From Polynucleobacter parvulilacunae (lineage in GTDB: Bacteria; Pseudomonadota; Gammaproteobacteria; Burkholderiales; Burkholderiaceae), in assembly GCF_018881715.1 (NCBI RefSeq), contig NZ_JACVPW010000013.1, forward strand, positions 1 through 64,000: DNA of 64,000 nt, read 5' to 3'. The notes below the pieces were generated by a model, which worked only from the letters and a program-made list of their open reading frames with translations, was not told where the DNA came from and ran no database searches. Below are positions 19,094-28,462 of this stretch, one piece after another (within the stretch, counting starts at the first letter, position 1; every line of letters begins with the position of its first letter). The position numbers and the translations under genes were made by a program.

Positions 19094-20541
19094 AACCAAT
19101 TTGGATCGTTGACGATGACCAATCCATTCGTTGGGTCTTGGAAAAAGCCTTATCGCGTGAGAATATTCCGCATAAGAGCTTCTCCAATCCTAATGATGTA
19201 CTCAATGCATTAGAAAAAGAATCTCCTCAGGTATTGATCTCTGATATTCGTATGCCACGTGGGAACGGTTTAGATTTATTGCAGCACGTCAAAGCGAGCC
19301 ATCCAAATTTACCAGTCATCATCATGACTGCGTATTCGGATTTGGATTCAGCTGTCTCCTCATTTCAAGGGGGCGCCTTTGAGTACCTCACAAAACCGTT
19401 TGATGTGGAAAAAGCCGTTGAGCTCATTCATCGTGCGGTTGAGCAGGGTATTCGCAATGACTCCGGCGCTAAAGAGTTAACTGCTTGGAGGCAGGATGCC
19501 ACCGAGATCATTGGTCAAGCTCCGGCAATGCAAGAGATCTTCCGTGCGATTGGTCGTTTGGCGCAATCTAATGCCACAGTACTCATTACTGGAGAGTCCG
19601 GTACTGGCAAGGAATTAGTTGCCCACGCACTGCATAAGCACAGCCCTTGCGCCAAAGGCCCCTTTGTGTCTTTGAGCACTTCCGCAGTGCCTAAAGATTT
19701 GCTGGAATCAGAGTTATTTGGCCATGAGCGTGGTGCATTTCCTGGCGCACAGACCTTGCGTCGTGGGCGCTTTGAGCAGGCTGATGGTGGCACTCTATTT
19801 CTGGGTGAAGTTGGTGACTTACCATTTGATTTGCAAACACGTTTGCTGCGGGTGCTAGCTGATGGTCACTTCTACCGTATCGGTGGCCAAGACCCCATTA
19901 AAGCAAACGTTCGCATTATTGCTTCAACCCATCAAAATCTGGATGCGAGAGTCGCTGCTGGATTCTTCCGCGAAGACTTGTTGCATCGTTTAAACGTGAT
20001 TCGTTTGCGCATGCCTTCATTGCGCGAGCGCAGTGAAGATATTCCAATGCTGGCAAGACATTTCATGCTCAGCTGCGCTAAATCATTGGGCGTAGATCCT
20101 AAAAAGCTTTCTGATGAAGTGCTGAAAGAGATCAGCGCAATGCCATTCCCTGGGAATGTTCGCCAGTTGGAGAACTTGTGTCACTGGTTAACGGTGATGA
20201 CGCCAGCTAATGTGATTGGCGCGAGTGATCTCCCTGCCGATATCGTTTCAGAAGCCGGCGAACAGCCCGTTATCATTCATGGTGAGTCTTCACCAAGCAA
20301 CCCTGCTGCAAGCAAAGTCGCTACTGGTGATTGGGAGAGCGCTTTGGGGCGCTTAGCTGTGAAGATGTTGCAGGATGGTGATAAAGAGGTATTCGATGCC
20401 TTGACTGCGCGCTTTGAAAAAGCAGTTCTTCAAGCGGCTTTAGAGGTAACGCGCGGTAGAAGGGTTGAGGCTGCACAACGCCTTGGTATTGGCCGCAATA
20501 CGATTACCCGGAAGTTGCAAGAATTGGGAATTGATGACTGA
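19090..20541 (+). CDS. ntrC: NtrC-family response regulator with altered sigma54-activation motifs
   Basis: Receiver (VLISDIRMPRGNG), AAA+ (GESGTGKE), Fis-type HTH (GRRVEAAQRLGIGRNTITRKLQEL). GAFPGA in place of GAFTGA and LFLGEVGD in place of LFLDEIGD. Confidence 0.92.
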   Translation: MKPIWIVDDDQSIRWVLEKALSRENIPHKSFSNPNDVLNALEKESPQVLISDIRMPRGNGLDLLQHVKASHPNLPVIIMTAYSDLDSAVSSFQGGAFEYLTKPFDVEKAVELIHRAVEQGIRNDSGAKELTAWRQDATEIIGQAPAMQEIFRAIGRLAQSNATVLITGESGTGKELVAHALHKHSPCAKGPFVSLSTSAVPKDLLESELFGHERGAFPGAQTLRRGRFEQADGGTLFLGEVGDLPFDLQTRLLRVLADGHFYRIGGQDPIKANVRIIASTHQNLDARVAAGFFREDLLHRLNVIRLRMPSLRERSEDIPMLARHFMLSCAKSLGVDPKKLSDEVLKEISAMPFPGNVRQLENLCHWLTVMTPANVIGASDLPADIVSEAGEQPVIIHGESSPSNPAASKVATGDWESALGRLAVKMLQDGDKEVFDALTARFEKAVLQAALEVTRGRRVEAAQRLGIGRNTITRKLQELGIDD

Positions 20542-21382
20542 TTCAGTACGTATAGCGGCTTGGAATGTGAACTCTTTAAAAGTTCGCCTTCCACAAGTCC
20601 TACGTTGGCTGCAGGATCAAGAAAAGGCTAAACAGCCCATTGATGCGCTCTGTCTGCAAGAGCTTAAGCTCACGGATGAAAAGTATCCTCATAAAGAGTT
20701 AGAAGATGCGGGCTACTTAAGTCTTGCTGCAGGCCAAAAGACTTATAACGGGGTTGCAATTATCTTGCGTAAGGCAGCGCTTGCCCCCATTGCCTCTGAC
20801 ATAGACACAGCGTTTCTAAAGCCTATTAGAAACATCCCCAATCACACAGATGAGCAGCAACGCATTCTGGCTGCAACAGTCTGTTTTGCCGGCACTCAGC
20901 CAATGAGATTGGTCTCGGCGTATTTTCCAAATGGGCAATCGCCCGATAGCGATAAGTTTCAATATAAATTGGGCTGGCTTAATGCGCTACAAACTTGGTT
21001 AACAGAAGAACTTCGGCAGAACCAGCGTTTAGCACTCTTGGGTGACTTCAATATTGCTCCAGCAGATGAAGATGTGCATGACCCCAAGGCTTGGGAAGGG
21101 CAGAATTTAGTCTCCCCGCCAGAACGCGATGCATTTCAAGGGCTCATCAAACTTGGACTTGCTGACTCATTCAGAATGTTTGAACAAGCACCCAAAACAT
21201 TCAGTTGGTGGGATTACCGCATGATGGGCTTCAGAAGAAATGCTGGCATGCGGATTGATCACATCCTTTTAAGTGAAGCCCTTAAGGAAAAGTGCTCTGC
21301 CAGCACAGTGGATAAGGAGCCTAGGACTTGGGAACAGCCTTCGGATCACGCCCCAGTAATAGCGGTAATTAAAAAGGTTTAG
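20534..21382 (+). CDS. xth: Exodeoxyribonuclease III
   Basis: RIAAWNVNSLKVRLPQVLRWL, LCLQELKL, GDFNIAP, SDHAPV. ATG at 20534 overlaps the ntrC stop. Confidence 0.93.
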   Translation: MTDSVRIAAWNVNSLKVRLPQVLRWLQDQEKAKQPIDALCLQELKLTDEKYPHKELEDAGYLSLAAGQKTYNGVAIILRKAALAPIASDIDTAFLKPIRNIPNHTDEQQRILAATVCFAGTQPMRLVSAYFPNGQSPDSDKFQYKLGWLNALQTWLTEELRQNQRLALLGDFNIAPADEDVHDPKAWEGQNLVSPPERDAFQGLIKLGLADSFRMFEQAPKTFSWWDYRMMGFRRNAGMRIDHILLSEALKEKCSASTVDKEPRTWEQPSDHAPVIAVIKKV

Positions 21383-21470
21383 TAGGCTGGGCTAGGGCCT
21401 TATTGGCTTATTATTGATACAAATAGCACCATTTGGTGGGCCTCAAAGCTTTTAAAAATTTACCTCTTTA

Positions 21471-23147
21471 ATGCCATTACTTAGAAACGCGCTCTCCTAT
21501 TTATTAGTCGCTACCAGCACTTTGATGCTGGGTGCTTGCATGATGGTTGGTCCGGATTACGCAAGGCCACCGGTGAAAGCTGCGGACCAATTTAAATCAT
21601 CTACTCAAACTGAATTTACAGAATCCTTAGGTGAAAACTCAAACAAGATTCTGGACCCCGTGGAGTGGTGGCAGAGCTTTAACGATCCGACGCTAAATAT
21701 CTTGCTCAAGCAAGCGATGGCTCAAAATCTGACCTTGCAACAAACTGCGCTACGGATATACCAACTGCAAGCCCAACTTGGCGTGAGCGATGCCGCATTA
21801 TTACCATCTGCCGCTTTAAGTGCTTCGTATTCCAATAACCGCAATAGCGCAATTCAAGAGGCTATTAATGACTCCAATAATTTGGTTTCAAAAAATGCTT
21901 TAGTGCAGGTGAGTTGGGAGCTCGATTTTTGGGGAAAGAATCGTCGCGGAGTTCAGAGTTCATTAACTTCGTATTTATCTAGTGTTGCTGCGTATTACTC
22001 GGCGGATGTTTCATTAACCGCAGACGTTGCTAATACCTATATCAATATTCGAAACTACGAAGAGCTCATAGAGGTCGCCAAAATCAATCTGGCCTTACAA
22101 AAAGAAAGTTTGCGTATCGCAGGTGCCCGTTTTAAATATGGCGCTACCTCAATGCTCGACTTAAGTCAGGCGCAAGCACAGTATGAGCAGACTAAGGCTC
22201 AAATCCCAGGCTTGATCGCTAATTTAAGAAAAAATCAGCATGCCATGAGTGTTTTGTTGGGTGAGCCTCCTGAGTACTATGAAAAGACTTACGGAAACAC
22301 CAAGGGAACACTCAAGCCGCCGACTGCTCTGGGTATTGGTATGCCAAGAGACTTGCTGCGCCGTCGCCCCGACGTTTTACAGGCAGAATTTGATGCCGCA
22401 TCTAAATCCGCCTTGATTGGGGTAAGCAAGGCGCAACTGTTTCCAACATTTACCTTGGGCGGTCTCTTTGGTTATGCCACCTCAAATTACGGAACCTTAT
22501 CCTCCGCTAATTTATTTAGTTGGGGTAATAACTCTTCGGGGGTAAACGCCGGGATTTCCTTGCCGCTGTTTTATCGGGGTGCGATTGTGGATCAAGTCCG
22601 AGTACAGGATGCTGTCTTCCAGCAGGCTCTCTTGGCCTATCAGAACCAAGTCTTGAATGCTCAAAAGGAGGTCGAAGATTCACTCATTACCATTTCGACC
22701 ACTAAGAGTTCAAAAGAAGATTTAGGTCGTGGTGTGATTGCGGCGCAAAGTGCTGCAGATTTGGCGCTTGAACGTTATAAGGCAGGGCAGAATGATTACA
22801 CCACGGTGATTACTGCACAACAGTCACTGTTGAGCATTCAGAACGCTTTAGTCCAGACTTCATCAAACGAGCTTATTGGATATGTGGGTGCATTTAAAGC
22901 GCTAGGTGGTGGTTGGACTGCAGATATGACTCCTCCTAAGCTGCCAGATCAGATGATTGCCGATATGACAGACCGAACAGATTGGGGCTCTGTCCTGACA
23001 AGGACGGGTGATCCATTAACAGTTAAGGTCGGAAAATTTTTGGTAGATGCTCCAGACCCATCAAAGCCCACACAAGTCATTCAGCCAAATAAATTAGATG
23101 CACCCAATACAACTATTCCGCCGACCCAGGGAAGTGCTGCGCCATGA
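21471..23147 (+). CDS. RND efflux outer membrane lipoprotein (NodT/OprM family)
   Basis: Lipobox LGAC; VGPDYARPPV; WELDFWGKNRR; DLLRRRPDVLQAE. Confidence 0.93.
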   Translation: MPLLRNALSYLLVATSTLMLGACMMVGPDYARPPVKAADQFKSSTQTEFTESLGENSNKILDPVEWWQSFNDPTLNILLKQAMAQNLTLQQTALRIYQLQAQLGVSDAALLPSAALSASYSNNRNSAIQEAINDSNNLVSKNALVQVSWELDFWGKNRRGVQSSLTSYLSSVAAYYSADVSLTADVANTYINIRNYEELIEVAKINLALQKESLRIAGARFKYGATSMLDLSQAQAQYEQTKAQIPGLIANLRKNQHAMSVLLGEPPEYYEKTYGNTKGTLKPPTALGIGMPRDLLRRRPDVLQAEFDAASKSALIGVSKAQLFPTFTLGGLFGYATSNYGTLSSANLFSWGNNSSGVNAGISLPLFYRGAIVDQVRVQDAVFQQALLAYQNQVLNAQKEVEDSLITISTTKSSKEDLGRGVIAAQSAADLALERYKAGQNDYTTVITAQQSLLSIQNALVQTSSNELIGYVGAFKALGGGWTADMTPPKLPDQMIADMTDRTDWGSVLTRTGDPLTVKVGKFLVDAPDPSKPTQVIQPNKLDAPNTTIPPTQGSAAP

Positions 23148-24397
23148 AAGATCAATTAATAAAAGCCAAACTTTTGCTGATGCCTTTATGGCGCAAGCTT
23201 GTGACTCTATGGGCCTTACTCTTAGGAAAGTGGAATGCGTTCCTCGGAAAATTAAGCACAGTTGAAATTCCTATTCTTAAAAAGAAACTATCACCACGGA
23301 CGATTGGGATATCTTTATTCGTTATAGTCGTCTTAATTACGCTGATTTGCTTGAAGTCCTGTGGAAAAACAATCAAGCAAATGCCAATTCCAGTAACGAC
23401 TGCACAGCCACTCTCGCAAGAGATTCGTAGCTTTGCTACCTTTGATGGTTTGGTAGATCCATACCTCACGGTGAATTTGGATGCACGGGTTAAGGGCTAT
23501 CTCACAAAGATTGGATTTGCCGACGGAGCCATGGTGAAGAAGGGTGACCTTCTATTTGTGATTGAGCAAGAGCCCTATATCCAAGAGGTGAAGCTAAAAC
23601 AGGCAATTTATACCGAAGCGAAGCTTGAGTATGGTCGCCAGAAATCTTTGCTTAAGGAGAATGCAACATCCCAGGCTGCTGTAGATAAAGCCTTATCTCA
23701 ATTTCAGCAATCGGAAGCTAATTTAACCCTTGCAAAGATTAATTTAGGCTATACCGAAATCAGAGCGCCTTTCGATGGGCTCATGGGAAGACACTTACTA
23801 GACGTCGGTACCTATTTAGATAGCACTACAAAAGGCGTTCAGCTCTCCACCATCCAGCAGATCTCACCAATTTATGTCTACTTCTCAATTAATGAGAGGG
23901 ATTACTTAAAGTTTCAAAAGAGTCAGGATCCAAATGCGGAGCGCAAGTCTGAAGTTAATACCTTGCCGATCTACGCCGGCCTGCAGGGTGAAGTTGGCTA
24001 TCCTTTTGAAGGCGTCTTAGATTACGCTGCCAATTTGATTTCAACCGATACTGGATCCTTACAGTTACGGGCAATCTTTAAGAATGAAAAGTACGAATTA
24101 ATTCCTGGTTTATATGCTCGTGTCATGGCTCAGTATGGCGCACCAAGACAGGCTTTACTGTTACCCAAGACTGCAGTAATGACAGATCAAGTAGGTGACT
24201 ATGTTTTTGTTTTAGATGATGCTATGCGTGCACAACGCCAAGATATTGCTTTGGGTCAGCGCTTTGAGAAGTATGTTGAGATCAGCAAGGGTTTGACTGC
24301 TGCCAGCAAGGTAGTCATTAACGGATTCATTAATCTGAGTATTAATCAAGTTGCCAAACCAACGGAAGTTAAGCTTGAGGCAATGCCAACTCGATAA
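23144..24397 (+). CDS. RND efflux periplasmic adaptor subunit
   Basis: Lipoyl/hairpin topology: VKGYLTKIGFADGAMVKKGDLLFVIEQEPY; NLGYTEIRAPFDGLMGRHLLDVGTYL. Confidence 0.92.
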   Translation: MKDQLIKAKLLLMPLWRKLVTLWALLLGKWNAFLGKLSTVEIPILKKKLSPRTIGISLFVIVVLITLICLKSCGKTIKQMPIPVTTAQPLSQEIRSFATFDGLVDPYLTVNLDARVKGYLTKIGFADGAMVKKGDLLFVIEQEPYIQEVKLKQAIYTEAKLEYGRQKSLLKENATSQAAVDKALSQFQQSEANLTLAKINLGYTEIRAPFDGLMGRHLLDVGTYLDSTTKGVQLSTIQQISPIYVYFSINERDYLKFQKSQDPNAERKSEVNTLPIYAGLQGEVGYPFEGVLDYAANLISTDTGSLQLRAIFKNEKYELIPGLYARVMAQYGAPRQALLLPKTAVMTDQVGDYVFVLDDAMRAQRQDIALGQRFEKYVEISKGLTAASKVVINGFINLSINQVAKPTEVKLEAMPTR

Positions 24398-24399
24398 CC

Positions 24400-27300
24400 A
24401 TGCTCTCTAAATTCTTTATCGAACGGCCGGTACTGGCCAATGTGATTGCTCTAGTCATGTTATTGATTGGGGCTGTATCCATTAATAGCTTGCCGATTGC
24501 ACAGTACCCCAATATTGTTCCACCAACTATTCAGGTAACAGCACGGTATCCAGGTGCAAGTGCAACTCTGGTGCAGCAATTGGTGGCTAGCAATATTGAA
24601 ACTCAGGTCAATGGTGTTGATGGAATGCTCTATATGGAGTCAGCATCCACCAATGACGGAAACTACACTCTAACGGTTACCTTTAAGGTTGGCACAGACC
24701 CCAATTTAGCTCAGGTCAATGTACAAAACCGGGTAGCCATTGCACTTCCTTCTTTGCCTCAGGCAGTGCAAAAGCAGGGCGTTACAACGAAAACACAATC
24801 CACTGCCATTCTGCAGTTCGTTACACTCACTTCATCTAACCCAGATCATGACGGCTTATTTTTAAGTAACCTGGCTAACTTAAAGTTGCAACAGCGTTTA
24901 GCGCGATTACCAGGTGTGGCGGCTGCGAATGTCTTTGGTGTGGGTAATTACAGTATGCGAGTTTGGCTTGATCCTGCCCAACTCAAGATGCGCAATCTGA
25001 CGCCAAACGATGTCATCGCGGTTATTAATAAGCAAAATGTCTTGCTCACAGCAGGTCAAATTGGTGCTCCGCCCACACCGATGGGTCAAGATTTCCAGCT
25101 GACGCTCAATGTCACTAGCGCCATGACCACTCCTGAGCAGTTCGGCAGAATAGTGGTCAAGGCTGGCAGCAAGGCTGAAATAACCTATTTGCGGGATATC
25201 GCCAGAATTGAAATGGGCAGCCAGAATTACAGTCAATTCTTTAAGATTGATGAAAAACCTGCAGGCGGTATTGCGATCTATCAAATGCCCGGCGCCAATG
25301 CAATTGCAACCGCACAAGCAGTGCAAGATGAAATGAAGAGTATCGCTAAGACACTTCCAAAAGAAGTGACTTGGGCCATCCCATTTGATACCACCATGTT
25401 TGTGAAGGCCTCTATTCATGAGGTTTATAAAACACTGTATGAGGCAGGTATCTTGGTTCTACTCGTGATCATGATCTTCTTGCAGAACTGGCGTGCCACC
25501 TTAGTGCCTGCAACCACAGTACCTGTAACCATCATTGGCGCGTTTGCCTGTATGGCCGCGCTTGGCTTCTCCATTAACTTGCTCACCTTATTTGCGATCG
25601 TGTTGTGTATTGGTATTGTGGTCGATGATGCGATTGTGGTGGTTGAGGCAGTTTCTAAGAAGGTTGAAGAGGGTGAAAATCCTAAACAGGGTGCAATTGA
25701 TGCTATGACGGCCCTGATGGGCCCGATTATTGGTATTACCTTGGTCTTGATGGCAGTATTTATTCCCGCCTCATTTATTGCGGGCATTACTGGGCAGATG
25801 TATCGGCAGTTTGCTTTGGTGATTGCAGCAACGGCTTTAATTAGCGGCATTAACGCGATCACCTTAAAGCCAACGCAGTCAGCCCAGTACTTAAAGCCGA
25901 TTGACAAGAGCATAGTGAAAAATAAGCTCTATCAAAAGTTTGATTTGTATTTCAATCGTCTCGCAACTTGGTATGGTCACAAGATAGAAGGCTTGATGAG
26001 AAATCGAGCTAAGGCATCGATGGTAGGTATTGCCATTATTGCGGCCTCCCTCATTGGTTTGATGTTTGTTCCCACAGGCTTTATTCCAAATGAAGATCAA
26101 GGCTATTTGGTAGTTTCGACTACCTTGCCTGATGCGGCGTCTTTGCAGCGCACTGAAGAGGGTATGAAAAAAGCGGTTGAGGTAATCAAGAAGGTACCTG
26201 GCGTAGATACGGTTGTGGTGATCGGCGGCATTAACTTACTGAACAACAGCAGCTCCCAATCTAATAGTGGTGGCCTCTATGTCATCATGAAGAAGTGGGA
26301 AGATCGGGGCAAAGGCGAGGGCCTGCGTGACATCTATAACAATATGAATGCAGGGCTCAAACAGGTTCAAGAGCTTAAGTCTTTTGTGCTCTTGCCACCA
26401 GCCATTCCTGGTTTGGGTCTATCTGGTGGATTTGAGTTGAGATTAATGCTGACCGATGGCAGCAATAACTTTGCCAAGTTAGACGCTGCTACCAAGGCTT
26501 TCATTGCTGAGGCGCAAAAACATCCCGAGATCATGATGATCTTTACACCATTCCAGAACAATGTTCCGCAACTTCAGCTCAGCTTTAATGTGGGTAGGGC
26601 GGAAACTTTTGGTGTTGATATTGGGGATGCATATGATGTATTGCAATCCTATCTTGGATCTTCCTACGTAAATCAATTCTTTAAATACGGTCAAACCTAC
26701 CAAGTGTATGTGCAGGCCGATGGTAAATATCGAAATGCTATAGAGCAGATAAATCGGCTCTATGTAAAAAATAAGAGTGGCAACATGGTTCCACTAGGAT
26801 CCTTTATTGATGTTAAAGACACTACTGGTCCCGCCTTTGCATCACAGTTCCAGCTTTATCCTTCTGCGGCTGTCTTAGGTGCCGCCAATGAGGGTTACAG
26901 CTCAGGACAGGCAATGAAGGCCCTGGATCAGGTGGCTAAGACTTTGCCCGACGGTGTCGCCTATCAGTGGGCTGGTATGTCTTATCAAGAAAATTTAGTA
27001 GGCAATACTGTGATCTTGATCTTTGCGCTGTCGATCTTGTTGGTTTACTTGGTGCTTGCAGCGCAATATGAAACTTGGATAGCACCACTAGCCGTTTTAA
27101 CGGCAGTTCCACTCTCTTTATCGGGAACGGTATTGGCCTTATTGCTTACGGGCCTACCAAACAATATTTACGTACAAATTGGTTTGGTATTGATGATTGC
27201 GCTTTCTTGTAAGAACTCCATTTTGATTGTGGAGGTTGCTATTGAGTGCAGACATAAGGGTATGAGCTTCGTAGATTCTGCCCTTGAGGCCTCTAGAGAG

Positions 27301-27531
27301 CGCTTTAGGCCAATCGTGATGACCTCAATCGCTTTCATATTGGGTGTCATGCCATTGCTGACCTCTACTGGTGCGGGTGCAGCAGCACGTATATCTCTGG
27401 GTATCACGGTATTTAGCGGTATGATCGCCTCAACCTGTCTGGCCGTAGCGCTAGTTCCTATCTTCTACGTAGAAATTGAAACCTTCTTTGAGAACCGTGC
27501 AAATAGGAAGGCAAATAAGGGCGTCCAATAA
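24400..27531 (+). CDS. RND multidrug efflux inner-membrane permease (HAE1 family)
   Basis: 1043 aa; FFIERPVLANVIALVMLLIG; GIVVDDAIVVVEAV; FRPIVMTSIAFILGVMPL. Confidence 0.95.
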   Translation: MLSKFFIERPVLANVIALVMLLIGAVSINSLPIAQYPNIVPPTIQVTARYPGASATLVQQLVASNIETQVNGVDGMLYMESASTNDGNYTLTVTFKVGTDPNLAQVNVQNRVAIALPSLPQAVQKQGVTTKTQSTAILQFVTLTSSNPDHDGLFLSNLANLKLQQRLARLPGVAAANVFGVGNYSMRVWLDPAQLKMRNLTPNDVIAVINKQNVLLTAGQIGAPPTPMGQDFQLTLNVTSAMTTPEQFGRIVVKAGSKAEITYLRDIARIEMGSQNYSQFFKIDEKPAGGIAIYQMPGANAIATAQAVQDEMKSIAKTLPKEVTWAIPFDTTMFVKASIHEVYKTLYEAGILVLLVIMIFLQNWRATLVPATTVPVTIIGAFACMAALGFSINLLTLFAIVLCIGIVVDDAIVVVEAVSKKVEEGENPKQGAIDAMTALMGPIIGITLVLMAVFIPASFIAGITGQMYRQFALVIAATALISGINAITLKPTQSAQYLKPIDKSIVKNKLYQKFDLYFNRLATWYGHKIEGLMRNRAKASMVGIAIIAASLIGLMFVPTGFIPNEDQGYLVVSTTLPDAASLQRTEEGMKKAVEVIKKVPGVDTVVVIGGINLLNNSSSQSNSGGLYVIMKKWEDRGKGEGLRDIYNNMNAGLKQVQELKSFVLLPPAIPGLGLSGGFELRLMLTDGSNNFAKLDAATKAFIAEAQKHPEIMMIFTPFQNNVPQLQLSFNVGRAETFGVDIGDAYDVLQSYLGSSYVNQFFKYGQTYQVYVQADGKYRNAIEQINRLYVKNKSGNMVPLGSFIDVKDTTGPAFASQFQLYPSAAVLGAANEGYSSGQAMKALDQVAKTLPDGVAYQWAGMSYQENLVGNTVILIFALSILLVYLVLAAQYETWIAPLAVLTAVPLSLSGTVLALLLTGLPNNIYVQIGLVLMIALSCKNSILIVEVAIECRHKGMSFVDSALEASRERFRPIVMTSIAFILGVMPLLTSTGAGAAARISLGITVFSGMIASTCLAVALVPIFYVEIETFFENRANRKANKGVQ

Positions 27532-27570
27532 CAGCCCTTTACCAATTAAGTCTAGATGTATTCAGACGCT

Positions 27571-27596
27571 AAAGCCACTCTTCGGAGTGGCTTTTT
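27571..27596 (+). terminator. Intrinsic terminator after the RND operon
   Basis: AAAGCCACTC-TTCG-GAGTGGCTTTTT. Confidence 0.85.
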
Positions 27597-27619
27597 ATTA
27601 ATCCTATAAAGCGAACTTC

Positions 27620-28411
27620 TTAATTTGGCTTAAGGTTATTCAGCATGCGCAATGATTCTTGGATTTTATGGGGCTCCACTGGATTCCAACCTCGGTATGG
27701 TGATACGGCGATAAATAAAAATATCACTGTAGTCACAATACACAATGAAGCTATAGATAACGATACTTTCATTGCTTTAAGGCTTCCAAGATGGACTATG
27801 CCTACTGATAACAGCAGCAGGAATGAGAAGACTGGAATCGCTGGCCATTTTGTAAGACTATCGTTATCGTATGCCAGTGATTGTCTAGCTTGCCGGTCAT
27901 GCCGAATGGTGCCAATAGCTGACAGGAGTTGACTTTCGATACCGCTACGTTGATTGGGCTGATAGGCGATGCCACTGATGATTTTATTTAAAGCTAGAAA
28001 TTCTGGCGTTGAAATTTCACGCTTACTAGCATCTCTATTTGCCATGGCAGGCCATTCTTTTTCTATGACTGCAGTCAAATAGTTTTTCATCCCCGAGATT
28101 ATTTTTTCCTGATCTTTCGCGGGAAGGACTGTCGCCGTGCTTACTATGGTTTCGACTGCATTTGATTCAGTGATGACATTGGAGATGGCTGATTGATGAT
28201 GTTCAAATGAATAGCCCGCTAGGGTGGAGATCGCCAGACCGAAAATAAATGAGGTAATGGAAAGAAAAGAGGGCACTATTGCATCTGAATCATGGAGCCA
28301 TCGGGATATGGGCGAATCATTCAGTGCCCAGTAAATTGCATAAGCGACGCCAGCTGTTATAAGCGTTGTTGCGACAATTAAAATTAGTAATTCAGTAGTG
28401 AAGAGGCTCAT
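27620..28411 (-). CDS. DUF4239-like membrane protein
   Basis: 263 aa with N- and C-terminal TM segments; central soluble region with VITESNAVETIVSTATVLP. Confidence 0.6.
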   Translation of the reverse strand: MSLFTTELLILIVATTLITAGVAYAIYWALNDSPISRWLHDSDAIVPSFLSITSFIFGLAISTLAGYSFEHHQSAISNVITESNAVETIVSTATVLPAKDQEKIISGMKNYLTAVIEKEWPAMANRDASKREISTPEFLALNKIISGIAYQPNQRSGIESQLLSAIGTIRHDRQARQSLAYDNDSLTKWPAIPVFSFLLLLSVGIVHLGSLKAMKVSLSIASLCIVTTVIFLFIAVSPYRGWNPVEPHKIQESLRMLNNLKPN

Positions 28412-28462
28412 TGAGTACTTATAAATCCGTTATTAAAAAAATAGAAACCACAAATTTCGTTG

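Noticed and set aside
24907-25419. 170-aa minus-strand ORF within the RND permease gene
   Set aside because: Antisense of a conserved gene; no recognisable domain.
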